This document shows, in pieces, positions 9,053 through 16,119 of a stretch of 36,634 nt of DNA (positions are counted from its first letter, which is position 1; every line of letters starts with the position of its first letter). Source of the stretch: DGNJ01 sp002388905 (GTDB lineage Bacteria > Pseudomonadota > Gammaproteobacteria > Pseudomonadales > Porticoccaceae); assembly GCA_036843405.1 (NCBI GenBank), contig DAITSJ010000029.1, forward strand, positions 1-36,634, given 5' to 3'. The position numbers were made by a program, and so were the translations under genes. The notes under the pieces were generated by a model. That model did no database searches. It saw only the letters and a list, made by a program, of their open reading frames with translations, and was not told the origin of the DNA.

Positions 9053-9332
9053 GATCATTGCCCGGCTTGCCGCCGGTATCCTCCATAAACCAGTTTTTCA
9101 GGGCCTGCTCAGTGGCTTTCTCGTGCTGTTCACGGGCGTCCACCTGGACACCGGTACAGACATCACGGGCAATCGCCAGGGCCCGGCCCTGTTCGCCGTC
9201 CGCCATCAGCAGTCCCGCCTCGTCGTAACGGGCAACCAGTTCCCGGGCCATATCTTCACAGGCGAGGTCTATGGCCGCAGCCGGCATTACCATCCACGGC
9301 GCCAACAGCAGGGACCAGAGGACTTTTTTCAT
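9030..9332 (-). CDS. Small exported protein of unknown function, downstream of proB
   Basis: I do not recognise the family. The 100-residue product has a clear signal peptide, MKKVLWSLLLAPWMVMPAAA, with likely cleavage after AAA at residue 20. The mature part of about 80 residues is mostly helical-looking and charged. It contains two cysteines (ACEDM and DVCTG) that could form a disulfide in the periplasm. The ATG at 9332 has a GGGAG ribosome binding site. An alternative ATG at 9356 overlaps the proB stop (ATGA) and would add eight residues. Either way it is the last gene of the obgE-DUF402-proB run. No function can be inferred. Confidence 0.75.
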   Translation of the reverse strand: MKKVLWSLLLAPWMVMPAAAIDLACEDMARELVARYDEAGLLMADGEQGRALAIARDVCTGVQVDAREQHEKATEQALKNWFMEDTGGKPGNDRLDRLKR

Positions 9333-9352
9333 GGGCAGTTTCTCCCTCTCCG

Positions 9353-10474
9353 TCATACCAGCACCAGATTGTCCCGGTGAATCAGTTCGTCGTCGTCGCA
9401 GTACCCCAGCAGCTCCACAATGTGGGCACTGCTCTGGCCGATAATCCGGGAGGTCTCTTCCGCGCTGTAATTGACCAGCCCCCGACCTATCTCTGTGCCA
9501 TTTTCGTCGACACAACTGACCAGTTCGCCCCGCGTAAAGTTGCCGCTTACCGCCACCACGCCCACGGGCAGCAGGCTGCGGCCCTGTTCCCTCAGGACCC
9601 TGACGGCGCCGGCATCGAGGGTGAGCGCACCCCTGACCTGGAGCTGACCGGCCAGCCATTGCTTGCGCGCGGCAATGGGTTCGCGGCTGGCGGTAAGGCG
9701 GGTGCCGAGTGTTTCCCCGGCCAACAGCCGGGAGAGTATCCGCTCCTCCCGGCCGCTGGCTATGAGAGTGTCGGTGCCGGATCGGGCCGCCAGCCGGGCA
9801 GCGCGCAACTTGGTGATCATGCCGCCCCGTCCCAGGCCGCCGGCACTGCCGCCGGCAAGCCGGTCCAGGGCGGGGTCACCCGCGCGGCCCTCGGTCACCA
9901 GTCGGGCATCGGCATGGGCCCGGGGATCCTTGTCGAAGAGTCCCTGCTGGTCGGTGAGAATCACCAGCAGGTCAGCATCGATCAGGTTCGCCACCAGGCC
10001 GGCCAGCGTATCATTGTCGCCGAAGCGAATCTCGTCGGTGACCACCGTATCGTTTTCGTTGACCACCGGCACCACCCCCAGGCGCAACAATACCTGGAGA
10101 GTTCGGCGCGCGTTGAGGTAGCGCTCCCGGTTGGACAGGTCGTCGTGATCGAGCAGAATCTGGGCGGTGTGCCGGCCATGGGCCTGGAAGCGCGATTCGT
10201 AGGCCTGAACCAGGCCCATCTGGCCCACGGCGGCGGCGGCCTGGAGGTCATGCATGGCGGCGGGCCGGGTTTTCCAGCCCAGCCGGGACATGCCTTCGGC
10301 AACCGCCCCGGAAGAGACCAGGACCAGCTCCACCCCCTGGCGTTGCAGGTCTGCCATCTGTTCCACCCAGGCGGCAATGGCCTCCTTGTCGAGGCCGCGG
10401 CCGTCGGCGGTGAGCAGGGCGCTGCCGATCTTGACGACCCAGCGGCGGGCCCGGGTTATGTTTTCTCGGGACAT
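9353..10474 (-). CDS. proB: Glutamate 5-kinase ProB with PUA domain
   Basis: ProB phosphorylates L-glutamate to gamma-glutamyl phosphate, the first and usually proline-inhibited step of proline synthesis. The 373-residue protein has the amino acid kinase fold, seen in VVKIGSALL near residue 13, LVSSGAVAEGMSRLG and VVPVVNENDTV. A C-terminal PUA domain follows (about 280-365). The ATG at 10474 gives the family N-terminus, and longer frames add unrelated sequence. proA is not in the window. Confidence 0.96.
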   Translation of the reverse strand: MSRENITRARRWVVKIGSALLTADGRGLDKEAIAAWVEQMADLQRQGVELVLVSSGAVAEGMSRLGWKTRPAAMHDLQAAAAVGQMGLVQAYESRFQAHGRHTAQILLDHDDLSNRERYLNARRTLQVLLRLGVVPVVNENDTVVTDEIRFGDNDTLAGLVANLIDADLLVILTDQQGLFDKDPRAHADARLVTEGRAGDPALDRLAGGSAGGLGRGGMITKLRAARLAARSGTDTLIASGREERILSRLLAGETLGTRLTASREPIAARKQWLAGQLQVRGALTLDAGAVRVLREQGRSLLPVGVVAVSGNFTRGELVSCVDENGTEIGRGLVNYSAEETSRIIGQSSAHIVELLGYCDDDELIHRDNLVLV

Positions 10475-10559
10475 TGGTGGCAAGTTTCCCCATTGTGTAA
10501 AAGCATGAATTTTACAGCAAGGCCCCATGCCCTTGCTGCAAAACCGGGCAGCCCGGCGG

Positions 10560-11054
10560 TTAGCGCGAAAGGAAAGCCCGGCTGCGAGCCTCCGTCGCGG
10601 CAACAAGCTCCCCGCTCGTGGCCAGCAACCGATCCCGGGCCTTGCCTATATAGGTGTTGAGATCCGGTGCCAGGCCGGCGGGCAATTCGGCCTCGTCCAG
10701 AACACGGCAGTCACCCGAAGGCAGAATCAGGACATCGACCACCAGGTCCCGCCATTCGATGCGATCCTCGCCAATGCGGGTTCTATCGGCGATATTGCAG
10801 TAAAGAGCGAGGGGCTCCCGCGCGGGGGAGTGGAAATGATAGATGTTGTACGGCCGCTCCTCCCAAAAATAGCCAAAGCTGAAGCTGCCCGCGGGGAGAC
10901 TGAGCCCGTGGAATTCGAAAGCGCCGGGCAGAGGATAATAAACCACCCCTTCACGGGAGCCTCGCGCCTGCCACCGGCACTCGTAAACCGATGTCTCCCC
11001 CGCCAGGCGGTGCTTTATTTCGATGACCCGGCCCTTGTCGGCAGAACGGGTCAT
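10560..11054 (-). CDS. DUF402 family protein, probable nucleotide-type phosphohydrolase
   Basis: The 164-residue protein matches the DUF402 fold. The family pattern is visible as an aromatic YNIYHFH segment, then LALYCNIADR, RDLVVDVLILPSGDC and VLDEAELP, which supply the conserved acidic metal-binding positions. Characterised relatives include FomD and the staphylococcal nucleoside di/triphosphatase NtdP, both metal-dependent hydrolases. The substrate here is unknown. It lies between obgE and proB, 21 bases after the obgE stop, so it is probably co-transcribed with that GTPase. The family call is mine from motif pattern; the activity is inference. Confidence 0.8.
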   Translation of the reverse strand: MTRSADKGRVIEIKHRLAGETSVYECRWQARGSREGVVYYPLPGAFEFHGLSLPAGSFSFGYFWEERPYNIYHFHSPAREPLALYCNIADRTRIGEDRIEWRDLVVDVLILPSGDCRVLDEAELPAGLAPDLNTYIGKARDRLLATSGELVAATEARSRAFLSR

Positions 11055-11062
11055 GCCATCCG

Positions 11063-11080
11063 CCTAGGGCCGGCCCTAGG
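11063..11080. repeat. Perfect 18-bp palindrome over the obgE stop codon
   Basis: The sequence CCTAGGGCCGGCCCTAGG is a perfect palindrome with 9-bp arms and contains two CTAG tetramers. It includes the obgE stop (11076-11078) and lies just before the DUF402 start. In RNA it could form a 7-bp stem with a CCGG loop. Its role is unknown. Confidence 0.7.
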
Positions 11081-12254
11081 GCACGTAAATGACTTCCACA
11101 TCACCGTCATCGTCGTCATTATCGTCCTCCCGCTTGCCACGCCTGGCGGCGCGCAGGGCTTCGATCTTCAAACGGGCTTCCCGCTGCATCTGGCGCTGCA
11201 GTTCCAGCTCCCGCCGGGCGGCTTCTGGATCCTGGCGCTCTTCCTGCCACCGTGCCTCCAGGTATTCGAGGACATCGCCACAAAGTTCCCGGGTGCCCGT
11301 GGCGCTGATGGCCGATATCCGGTACACCGGCCCCTGCCAGCCCAGGCGGGCCACCACATCGCGGCAACGCTCGTCCACCGCCTCCGGCGGCAGCAGGTCG
11401 AGTTTATTGAGCACCAGCCAGCGGTCCCGTTGCGCCAGGGTCGGGCTGAACTCCGCCAGTTCCCGCTCGATGGCCGCGGCACTGTCGGCGGGATCGGAGC
11501 CATCGAAGGGTGCCATATCCACCAGGTGCAGGAGCAACCGGTTGCGGGTCAGATGCTTGAGGAAACGGATACCGAGCCCCGCTCCCTGGGCGGCGCCCTC
11601 GATAACACCGGGAATATCGGCGATAACGAAGCTGCGGTGCTTCTGGAGGCTCACCACCCCCAGGTTGGGTACCAGGGTGGTGAACGGGTAATCGGCCACC
11701 TTTGGCCTGGCGGCGGAGACGGCGCGGATAAAGGTGGACTTGCCGGCGTTGGGCAGACCCAGCAGCCCCACATCCGCCAATACTTTCAGCTCCAGCTTGA
11801 GGTGGCGGGTCTCTCCTTCGCTGCCTTCGGTGGTCTGGCGGGGCGCCCGGTTGACGCTGGACTTGAAGCGGGTATTGCCGAGGCCGTGAAAACCGCCCTG
11901 GGCGACTTTCAGCCGCTGGCCGGGCTCGGTAAGATCCCCCAGCACTTCCCGGGTATCTTCGTCGATGGCCGTGGTGCCCACGGGCACCGGCAGTATCAGG
12001 TCGACACCACTCCTTCCCGTGCGGTTGCCGCCGCTGCCCGGCTGGCCGTTCTCGGCCCGGTAGCGTCGCTGGTACCGGTAATCCACCAGGGTGTTAATGC
12101 TGTCGTCCGCCTCCAGGAAGACACTGCCGCCGTCACCGCCGTCACCGCCATCCGGGCCGCCCCGGGGAACGTACTTTTCCCGTCGGAAGCTCAGGCAGCC
12201 GTGACCGCCATTGCCGGCGTGCACGGTGACGGGCGCTTCATCGACAAATTTCAC
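11076..12254 (-). CDS. obgE: Ribosome-associated GTPase ObgE/CgtA
   Basis: ObgE is a GTPase that binds the 50S subunit and links ribosome assembly with stress signalling. The 392-residue protein has the glycine-rich Obg domain (1 to about 158). The G domain follows, with G1 GLPNAGKST (166-174), G3 DIPG (213-216) and G4 NKLD (283-286). The C-terminus ends in an acidic run (EDDNDDDDGDVEV). The start is GTG at 12254, with GAGGT about seven bases upstream. The usual rplU-rpmA-obgE order is kept, but a terminator and a repeat-bearing spacer separate it from rpmA. Confidence 0.97.
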   Translation of the reverse strand: MKFVDEAPVTVHAGNGGHGCLSFRREKYVPRGGPDGGDGGDGGSVFLEADDSINTLVDYRYQRRYRAENGQPGSGGNRTGRSGVDLILPVPVGTTAIDEDTREVLGDLTEPGQRLKVAQGGFHGLGNTRFKSSVNRAPRQTTEGSEGETRHLKLELKVLADVGLLGLPNAGKSTFIRAVSAARPKVADYPFTTLVPNLGVVSLQKHRSFVIADIPGVIEGAAQGAGLGIRFLKHLTRNRLLLHLVDMAPFDGSDPADSAAAIERELAEFSPTLAQRDRWLVLNKLDLLPPEAVDERCRDVVARLGWQGPVYRISAISATGTRELCGDVLEYLEARWQEERQDPEAARRELELQRQMQREARLKIEALRAARRGKREDDNDDDDGDVEVIYVP

Positions 12255-12285
12255 GGCGGTACCTCGCGTTTGCGTTCACGAATCC

Positions 12286-12314
12286 AGTATATAAGGTCGC
12301 GGGAGTGATGACTA
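12286..12314 (-). promoter_or_regulatory. Candidate promoter of obgE
   Basis: On the minus strand a TATACT -10 box (12286-12291) lies 17 bases from a weak -35 box TAGTCA (12309-12314), about 32 bases upstream of the obgE GTG. Its presence fits with the terminator that ends rpmA. Confidence 0.5.
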
Positions 12315-12320
12315 AGGCCG

Positions 12321-12368
12321 GTCCGGCGGTCCGGCGGCCCGGCGATCCGGCGATCCGGCGATCCGGCA
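12321..12368. repeat. Six tandem 8-bp units in the rpmA-obgE spacer
   Basis: Six consecutive octamers run without interruption: GTCCGGCG twice, GCCCGGCG once, ATCCGGCG twice and ATCCGGCA once. They lie immediately upstream of the candidate obgE promoter. They do not form a reading frame that looks coding. Such short tandem arrays can vary in copy number by slippage. Confidence 0.85.
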
Positions 12369-12384
12369 CATGGCCGACTGTAAT

Positions 12385-12422
12385 TACTTCTTCGCGATCA
12401 AGGATCGCTCCCACACCGATAG
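12385..12422. repeat. REP-like palindromic element, copy 1
   Basis: A 38-base unit contains the inverted repeat GCGATC-AAG-GATCGC followed by TCCCACA. On the other strand it reads TGTGGGAGCGATCCTTGATC, the same plan as the REP elements of Pseudomonas (GTGGGAGC followed by a short palindrome). A second copy starts exactly 61 bases further on. Confidence 0.7.
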
Positions 12423-12445
12423 AAAGCATTATCCCTGCGTATAGC

Positions 12446-12483
12446 TACCTCTTCGCGATCGAGGATCGCTCTCATATCAATAG
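12446..12483. repeat. REP-like palindromic element, copy 2
   Basis: This copy has 32 of 38 bases identical to copy 1. The palindrome GCGATC-GAG-GATCGC is intact while the flank has drifted (TCTCATATC instead of TCCCACACC). The two copies are direct repeats. No transposase is visible in the window. Confidence 0.65.
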
Positions 12484-12521
12484 AGGGGCGCTAGCCGGCC
12501 CTTTGACTGCGGAGTGCCAAC

Positions 12522-12548
12522 AAAAAAAGCCCCGCGCGGGGGCTTTTT
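12522..12548 (-). terminator. Rho-independent terminator after rpmA
   Basis: On the minus strand AAAAAGCCCC and GGGGCTTTTTTT form a GC-rich stem extended by A-T pairs, ending in a seven-base T tract. It starts about 25 bases after the rpmA stop. It would close the rplU-rpmA transcript and separate it from obgE. Confidence 0.88.
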
Positions 12549-12572
12549 GGTGGTCGCGGTTGCCGTACGCCT

Positions 12573-12833
12573 TCAGGAAGCGGGGACGATCTCCACGAAC
12601 TTGCGGTTCTCGGCGCCGCGGGTCACAAACCTGACAGTGCCGTCCGCGGTGGCGAACAGGGTGTGGTCGCGGCCCAGGCCGACATTCTCGCCGGCGTGAT
12701 AACGGGTGCCGCGCTGACGCACCAGAATGTTGCCGGCCTTGACCATCTGACCGCCGAAACGCTTGACGCCAAGACGTTTGCTTTCCGAATCGCGACCGTT
12801 ACGGGTGCTACCACCAGCTTTCTTGTGAGCCAT
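12573..12833 (-). CDS. rpmA: 50S ribosomal protein bL27
   Basis: bL27 sits near the peptidyl transferase centre. The 86-residue protein begins MAHKKAGGSTRNGRDS and contains the conserved GNILVRQRGTRYHAGENVG region, and its length is normal. The N-terminus carries no Firmicutes-type cleavable extension. It follows rplU after 22 bases and ends at a strong intrinsic terminator. Confidence 0.98.
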   Translation of the reverse strand: MAHKKAGGSTRNGRDSESKRLGVKRFGGQMVKAGNILVRQRGTRYHAGENVGLGRDHTLFATADGTVRFVTRGAENRKFVEIVPAS

Positions 12834-12855
12834 GAGTACTCTCCTTCAAATCCGA

Positions 12856-13170
12856 TCAGTCGGCGTTGATGCCGGTAATTTTCACTTCGGTAAACCACTG
12901 ACGGTGGCCCATCTGCTTGCGATGGTGCTTACGGCGACGGAATTTCAGAATCCAGACCTTGTCGCCGCGACCGTGGTTGACCACTTCGGCGCTGACCTTG
13001 CCGCCTTCGACATAGGGAGCGCCGACCTTGACGTTGTCGCCCTCGCCCACCATCAGCACCTTGTCGAACTCGATGGCGTCACCGGTGGCCGCTTCCAGTT
13101 TCTCGAGCCGCAGGGTCTCCCCTTCCACGACACGATGCTGCTTGCCGCCACTTTCAATTACCGCGTACAT
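12856..13170 (-). CDS. rplU: 50S ribosomal protein bL21
   Basis: bL21 binds 23S rRNA and neighbours bL20. The 104-residue protein starts MYAVIESGGKQHRVVEGE and ends with the family C-terminus (RRRKHHRKQMGHRQWFTEVK). It is the first gene of the rplU-rpmA unit and has its own promoter and a hairpin at the 5' end of the transcript. It is divergent from ispB. Confidence 0.98.
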   Translation of the reverse strand: MYAVIESGGKQHRVVEGETLRLEKLEAATGDAIEFDKVLMVGEGDNVKVGAPYVEGGKVSAEVVNHGRGDKVWILKFRRRKHHRKQMGHRQWFTEVKITGINAD

Positions 13171-13216
13171 ATTCCGCTCCGTTAAACGCCTGCCATGGAA
13201 CCCCGGGACATAAGGG

Positions 13217-13232
13217 GCCCTCTGAAGAGGGC
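13217..13232 (-). promoter_or_regulatory. 5' leader hairpin of the rplU transcript
   Basis: GCCCTC and GAGGGC form a perfect 6-bp stem with a TTCA loop, placed where transcription from the rplU promoter should begin. It may protect the mRNA 5' end or be a target for ribosomal protein feedback. Neither role is shown by sequence. Confidence 0.5.
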
Positions 13233-13236
13233 GGCA

Positions 13237-13265
13237 ATTCTAAGGGAAAGCCCGCCGCTTCGCAA
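13237..13265 (-). promoter_or_regulatory. Promoter of rplU-rpmA
   Basis: On the minus strand -35 TTGCGA (13260-13265) and -10 TAGAAT (13237-13242) are separated by 17 bases. A GC-rich start region follows, as expected for a growth-controlled ribosomal protein promoter. Confidence 0.7.
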
Positions 13266-13362
13266 GCGTCTTGATTCCCTCCCAATTCCTTGCGCCTGGC
13301 GGCTTCAATGGCCCGCTGCCTCTATTCCGGCGATGCCAATCCGGGCGCCACTCCGCCTCTTC

Positions 13363-13391
13363 TTGACAGGCCCAGCCCCCCTCCATAGGAT
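13363..13391 (+). promoter_or_regulatory. Promoter of ispB
   Basis: A perfect -35 box TTGACA (13363-13368) lies 17 bases from a -10 box TAGGAT (13386-13391). The expected start leaves a leader of about 25 bases before the ATG at 13424. Confidence 0.75.
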
Positions 13392-13423
13392 TCCAGCCCG
13401 TCGCGACACGGAAACCTCTCCCC

Positions 13424-14386
13424 ATGCTGCCCTTCCACCAGGTTGTCAGGACCGACTTCGAAGCCGTCAATGCCCGCATCATTGCCGAGCTGCACTCCGA
13501 TGTGGCACTGGTGGAGAACATCGGCCACTACCTGGTCGAAGCCGGCGGCAAACGCCTGCGGCCGTTACTGGTATTGTTGACGGCACGGGCCTGTGGCTAC
13601 CGGGGCGAGGACCATATCGCCATGGCCACGATCGTCGAGTTCATCCACACCGCCACCCTCCTCCACGACGATGTGGTCGACACTTCGGAACTGCGTCGGG
13701 GCCGCGCCACTGCCAACGCCCGGTGGGGCAATGCCCCCAGCGTCCTGGTCGGCGATTTTCTCTATTCCCGGGCCTTCCAGATAATGGTGGCCCTGGCCAA
13801 TATGCAGGTCATGCGCATTATGGCCGACACCACCAACATCATTTCCGAGGGGGAAGTCCAGCAGCTGGTCAACGCCGGCAACCCGGAGGCGACCGAAGCC
13901 ACCTACCTGGAAGTCATCCGCAAAAAGACAGCCCAGCTGTTCGAGGCCGCCGCCCGCACCGCCGCCGTCATTGCCGGCGCGCCTGGGAACGCACAGACGC
14001 AACTGGCCTCCTACGGCCACCATCTGGGCATGGCCTTCCAACTGGTGGACGACGCCCTGGACTACAGCGGCGATGCCACTTCCCTGGGCAAGAACGCCGG
14101 CGACGACCTGGCCGAGGGCAAACCCACCCTGCCCCTGATCCAGGTCCTTAAAAAAGGCACACCGGAACAGGCGGCCCTGGTGCGCGACGCCATCGAAAAT
14201 GGCGGGCTCGACCGGCTGGAGCCGGTAATCGCGGCCATCGAGGATTGCGGGGCTATCGAGTACACCCTCGACATGGCAAAGGGCCACGTGCAAAAGGCAG
14301 AGGCGTGCCTGGCAACGCTGCCGCCTTCGGACGAGAAGACCGCCCTGGCGGACCTGGCCCGGTTTGCCCTGAACCGCTCCAGTTAG
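13424..14386 (+). CDS. ispB: Long-chain polyprenyl diphosphate synthase (octaprenyl type) IspB
   Basis: IspB builds the all-trans polyprenyl side chain of ubiquinone and menaquinone from farnesyl diphosphate and isopentenyl diphosphate. The 320-residue protein has the first aspartate-rich motif DDVVD at 82-86 and the second DDALD at 209-213. It also has GGKRLRPLLVLL near residue 41. Small residues before the first motif fit a long-chain enzyme, but the exact chain length (C40 or C45) cannot be read from sequence. It is divergent from rplU, the arrangement usual in gammaproteobacteria. Confidence 0.95.
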   Translation: MLPFHQVVRTDFEAVNARIIAELHSDVALVENIGHYLVEAGGKRLRPLLVLLTARACGYRGEDHIAMATIVEFIHTATLLHDDVVDTSELRRGRATANARWGNAPSVLVGDFLYSRAFQIMVALANMQVMRIMADTTNIISEGEVQQLVNAGNPEATEATYLEVIRKKTAQLFEAAARTAAVIAGAPGNAQTQLASYGHHLGMAFQLVDDALDYSGDATSLGKNAGDDLAEGKPTLPLIQVLKKGTPEQAALVRDAIENGGLDRLEPVIAAIEDCGAIEYTLDMAKGHVQKAEACLATLPPSDEKTALADLARFALNRSS

Positions 14387-14468
14387 CGTCGCCCCGCTCA
14401 TCGACGTGGCCGACGCTGGCCACTTTTTACTGACTCGCCGGTCAAAGGCAGGCCAGCGCGACAACAGG

Positions 14469-14497
14469 CTGATAACACTATAAATTTTTCTTATAAT
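14469..14497 (+). promoter_or_regulatory. Promoter of the pntAA-pntAB-pntB operon
   Basis: A perfect -10 box TATAAT (14492-14497) lies 17 bases from -35 CTGATA (14469-14474), with an A/T-rich spacer. The predicted leader to the GTG at 14618 is about 110 bases, long enough to hold control elements, though I see none. Confidence 0.65.
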
Positions 14498-14617
14498 AAG
14501 GATTGGCGATAAAACCCGCTACAACGTCGGGGCGACCAACGTTCTATGCTTGAAGACCCAGATCGGGTAGAGTACGCGGCCCTGAACCACCCAATAACGA
14601 TTGACGGAGAGACTTTC

Positions 14618-15832
14618 GTGATTATAGGTGTACCACTGGAAAACAAGCCAGGCGAGAATCGCGTAGCCCTGACACCGGGCAACGTGAAAGTCTGGACCGA
14701 CAAAGGCGTCAAGGTGCTCATCCAGGCGAATGCCGGCAAGAACGCGGGACACCTCGACGATGAATACACCGGGGCGGGCGCCGAAATCGTCGACAGCCGG
14801 GAAGATATCTTCAAGCAGGCCGATATCGTCCTCCAGGTGCAGTCTTTCGGCGCCAACGACGTTAACGGCGAGGACGACCTTGCCCTGCTGCGCGAAGGCC
14901 AGGTCATTGCCGGCCTGATGGACCCCCTGGCCTCCGCGGAAGTGGCCAGGACCCTTGCCGACAAGAAGGTCACCGGTTTCGCCATGGAACTCGTACCGCG
15001 CATCAGTCGCGCCCAGAGCATGGATGTGCTGTCTTCCATGGCAACCCTGTCCGGTTACAAGGCGGTACTGATGGGTGCTTCGGCCTCGCCGCGTATCATG
15101 CCCATGCTGATGACCGCGGCCGGGACCCTGCAGCCGGCCCGCGCCTTTATCATGGGCGCCGGTGTCGCCGGCCTCCAGGCCTGTGCCACCGCCAAGCGCC
15201 TCGGCGCCGTGGTGGAAGCCTACGACGTGCGTCCCGCCGCCCGGGAGCAGATCGTCTCCGTGGGCGCCAAACCCATCGAGTTTCCGGAACTGGAAACCGA
15301 GTCCGCCGAGGGCAAGGGGGGTTACGCCAAGCAACAGAGCGACGAGTTCATCAAACGCCAACAGGAATTGATGACCGAAGTACTGGCGGAACAGGACCTG
15401 GTGATCACCACTGCCGCCGTACCGGGCGCCAAGTCGCCGATCCTGGTCACCGAGGACATGGTCAAGGCCATGAAACCCGGCTCGGTAATTGTCGACCTGG
15501 CTGCGGAGCGCGGCGGCAACTGCGCCCTCACCAAACTCGGCGAGACCGTCACCGCCTACGACGTTACCATTATCGGCCCGGAGAACGTCCCGTCCACCAT
15601 CCCCATGCATGCCAGCCAGATGATCGGCAAGAACATGGAGATTCTGCTGGGCCATGTCATCGACGACAACAACGAGATCCACCTGGACTTCGAAGACGAA
15701 ATCATCCATGAGACCGTCATCGCCCACGACGGTACCGTTACCCACGCCCGCATGCGCGACATGCTGGGCATGGAGCCGCTCGCCAAGCCCGAGCCGGCCG
15801 CCACCGAAAACAATGAAGGGGAGGCTTCCTGA
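14618..15832 (+). CDS. pntAA: Proton-translocating NAD(P) transhydrogenase, subunit alpha part 1 (PntAA)
   Basis: PntAA is the cytoplasmic NAD(H)-binding domain I of the transhydrogenase that uses the proton gradient to make NADPH from NADH. From the GTG at 14618 it has 404 residues, beginning IIGVPLENKPGENRVALTP. It contains the dinucleotide-binding segment GAGVAGLQACATAKRLGA and the RPAAREQI loop. The GTG is preferred because GGAGAG lies about seven bases upstream; an earlier in-frame ATG at 14546 adds 24 unlike residues. Its TGA overlaps the pntAB ATG by one base. Confidence 0.95.
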   Translation: MIIGVPLENKPGENRVALTPGNVKVWTDKGVKVLIQANAGKNAGHLDDEYTGAGAEIVDSREDIFKQADIVLQVQSFGANDVNGEDDLALLREGQVIAGLMDPLASAEVARTLADKKVTGFAMELVPRISRAQSMDVLSSMATLSGYKAVLMGASASPRIMPMLMTAAGTLQPARAFIMGAGVAGLQACATAKRLGAVVEAYDVRPAAREQIVSVGAKPIEFPELETESAEGKGGYAKQQSDEFIKRQQELMTEVLAEQDLVITTAAVPGAKSPILVTEDMVKAMKPGSVIVDLAAERGGNCALTKLGETVTAYDVTIIGPENVPSTIPMHASQMIGKNMEILLGHVIDDNNEIHLDFEDEIIHETVIAHDGTVTHARMRDMLGMEPLAKPEPAATENNEGEAS

Positions 15833-16116
15833 TGGAATTGCTCGTGATGCAACTGGCACTGTTTGTGCTGTCCCTGTTCCTCGGCGTGGAACTGATCACC
15901 AAGGTTCCCCCGACACTGCACACACCGCTGATGTCGGGCACCAACGCCATTTCCGGCATTACCCTGGTGGGCGCCCTGCTCGCCGCGGGCCACGGCGGCG
16001 AATCGTCGCTGGTGAGCGCCCTGGGTTTCATCGCCGTTATCCTGGCGAGCCTGAACGTGGTTGGCGGCTATCTCGTCACCAACCGGATGCTGGCCATGTT
16101 CAAGAGGAAGAACTAA
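15832..16116 (+). CDS. pntAB: NAD(P) transhydrogenase, subunit alpha part 2 (PntAB)
   Basis: PntAB supplies the first membrane helices of the transhydrogenase when the alpha chain is split. The 94-residue protein has three hydrophobic helices and the conserved TPLMSGTNAISGITLVGALL stretch between helices 1 and 2. It overlaps pntAA by one base and is three bases from pntB. The three-gene form is common in alpha- and many gammaproteobacteria, whereas E. coli has a fused pntA. Confidence 0.96.
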   Translation: MELLVMQLALFVLSLFLGVELITKVPPTLHTPLMSGTNAISGITLVGALLAAGHGGESSLVSALGFIAVILASLNVVGGYLVTNRMLAMFKRKN

Positions 16117-16119
16117 ACA

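Noticed and set aside
10527..12308. Very long plus-strand open frame (about 590 codons) opposite obgE, the DUF402 gene and part of proB
   Set aside because: It is antisense to three recognisable genes, has low-complexity Gln/Gly/His-rich translation and matches no family. It is a GC-rich shadow frame.
12321..12483. CRISPR array
   Set aside because: The octamers are directly adjacent without spacers, and the two longer repeats are only a pair of imperfect palindromes.
14519..15859. Long minus-strand open frame opposite pntAA
   Set aside because: It is the complement of a clear pntAA; its translation is Gly/His-rich without domains.
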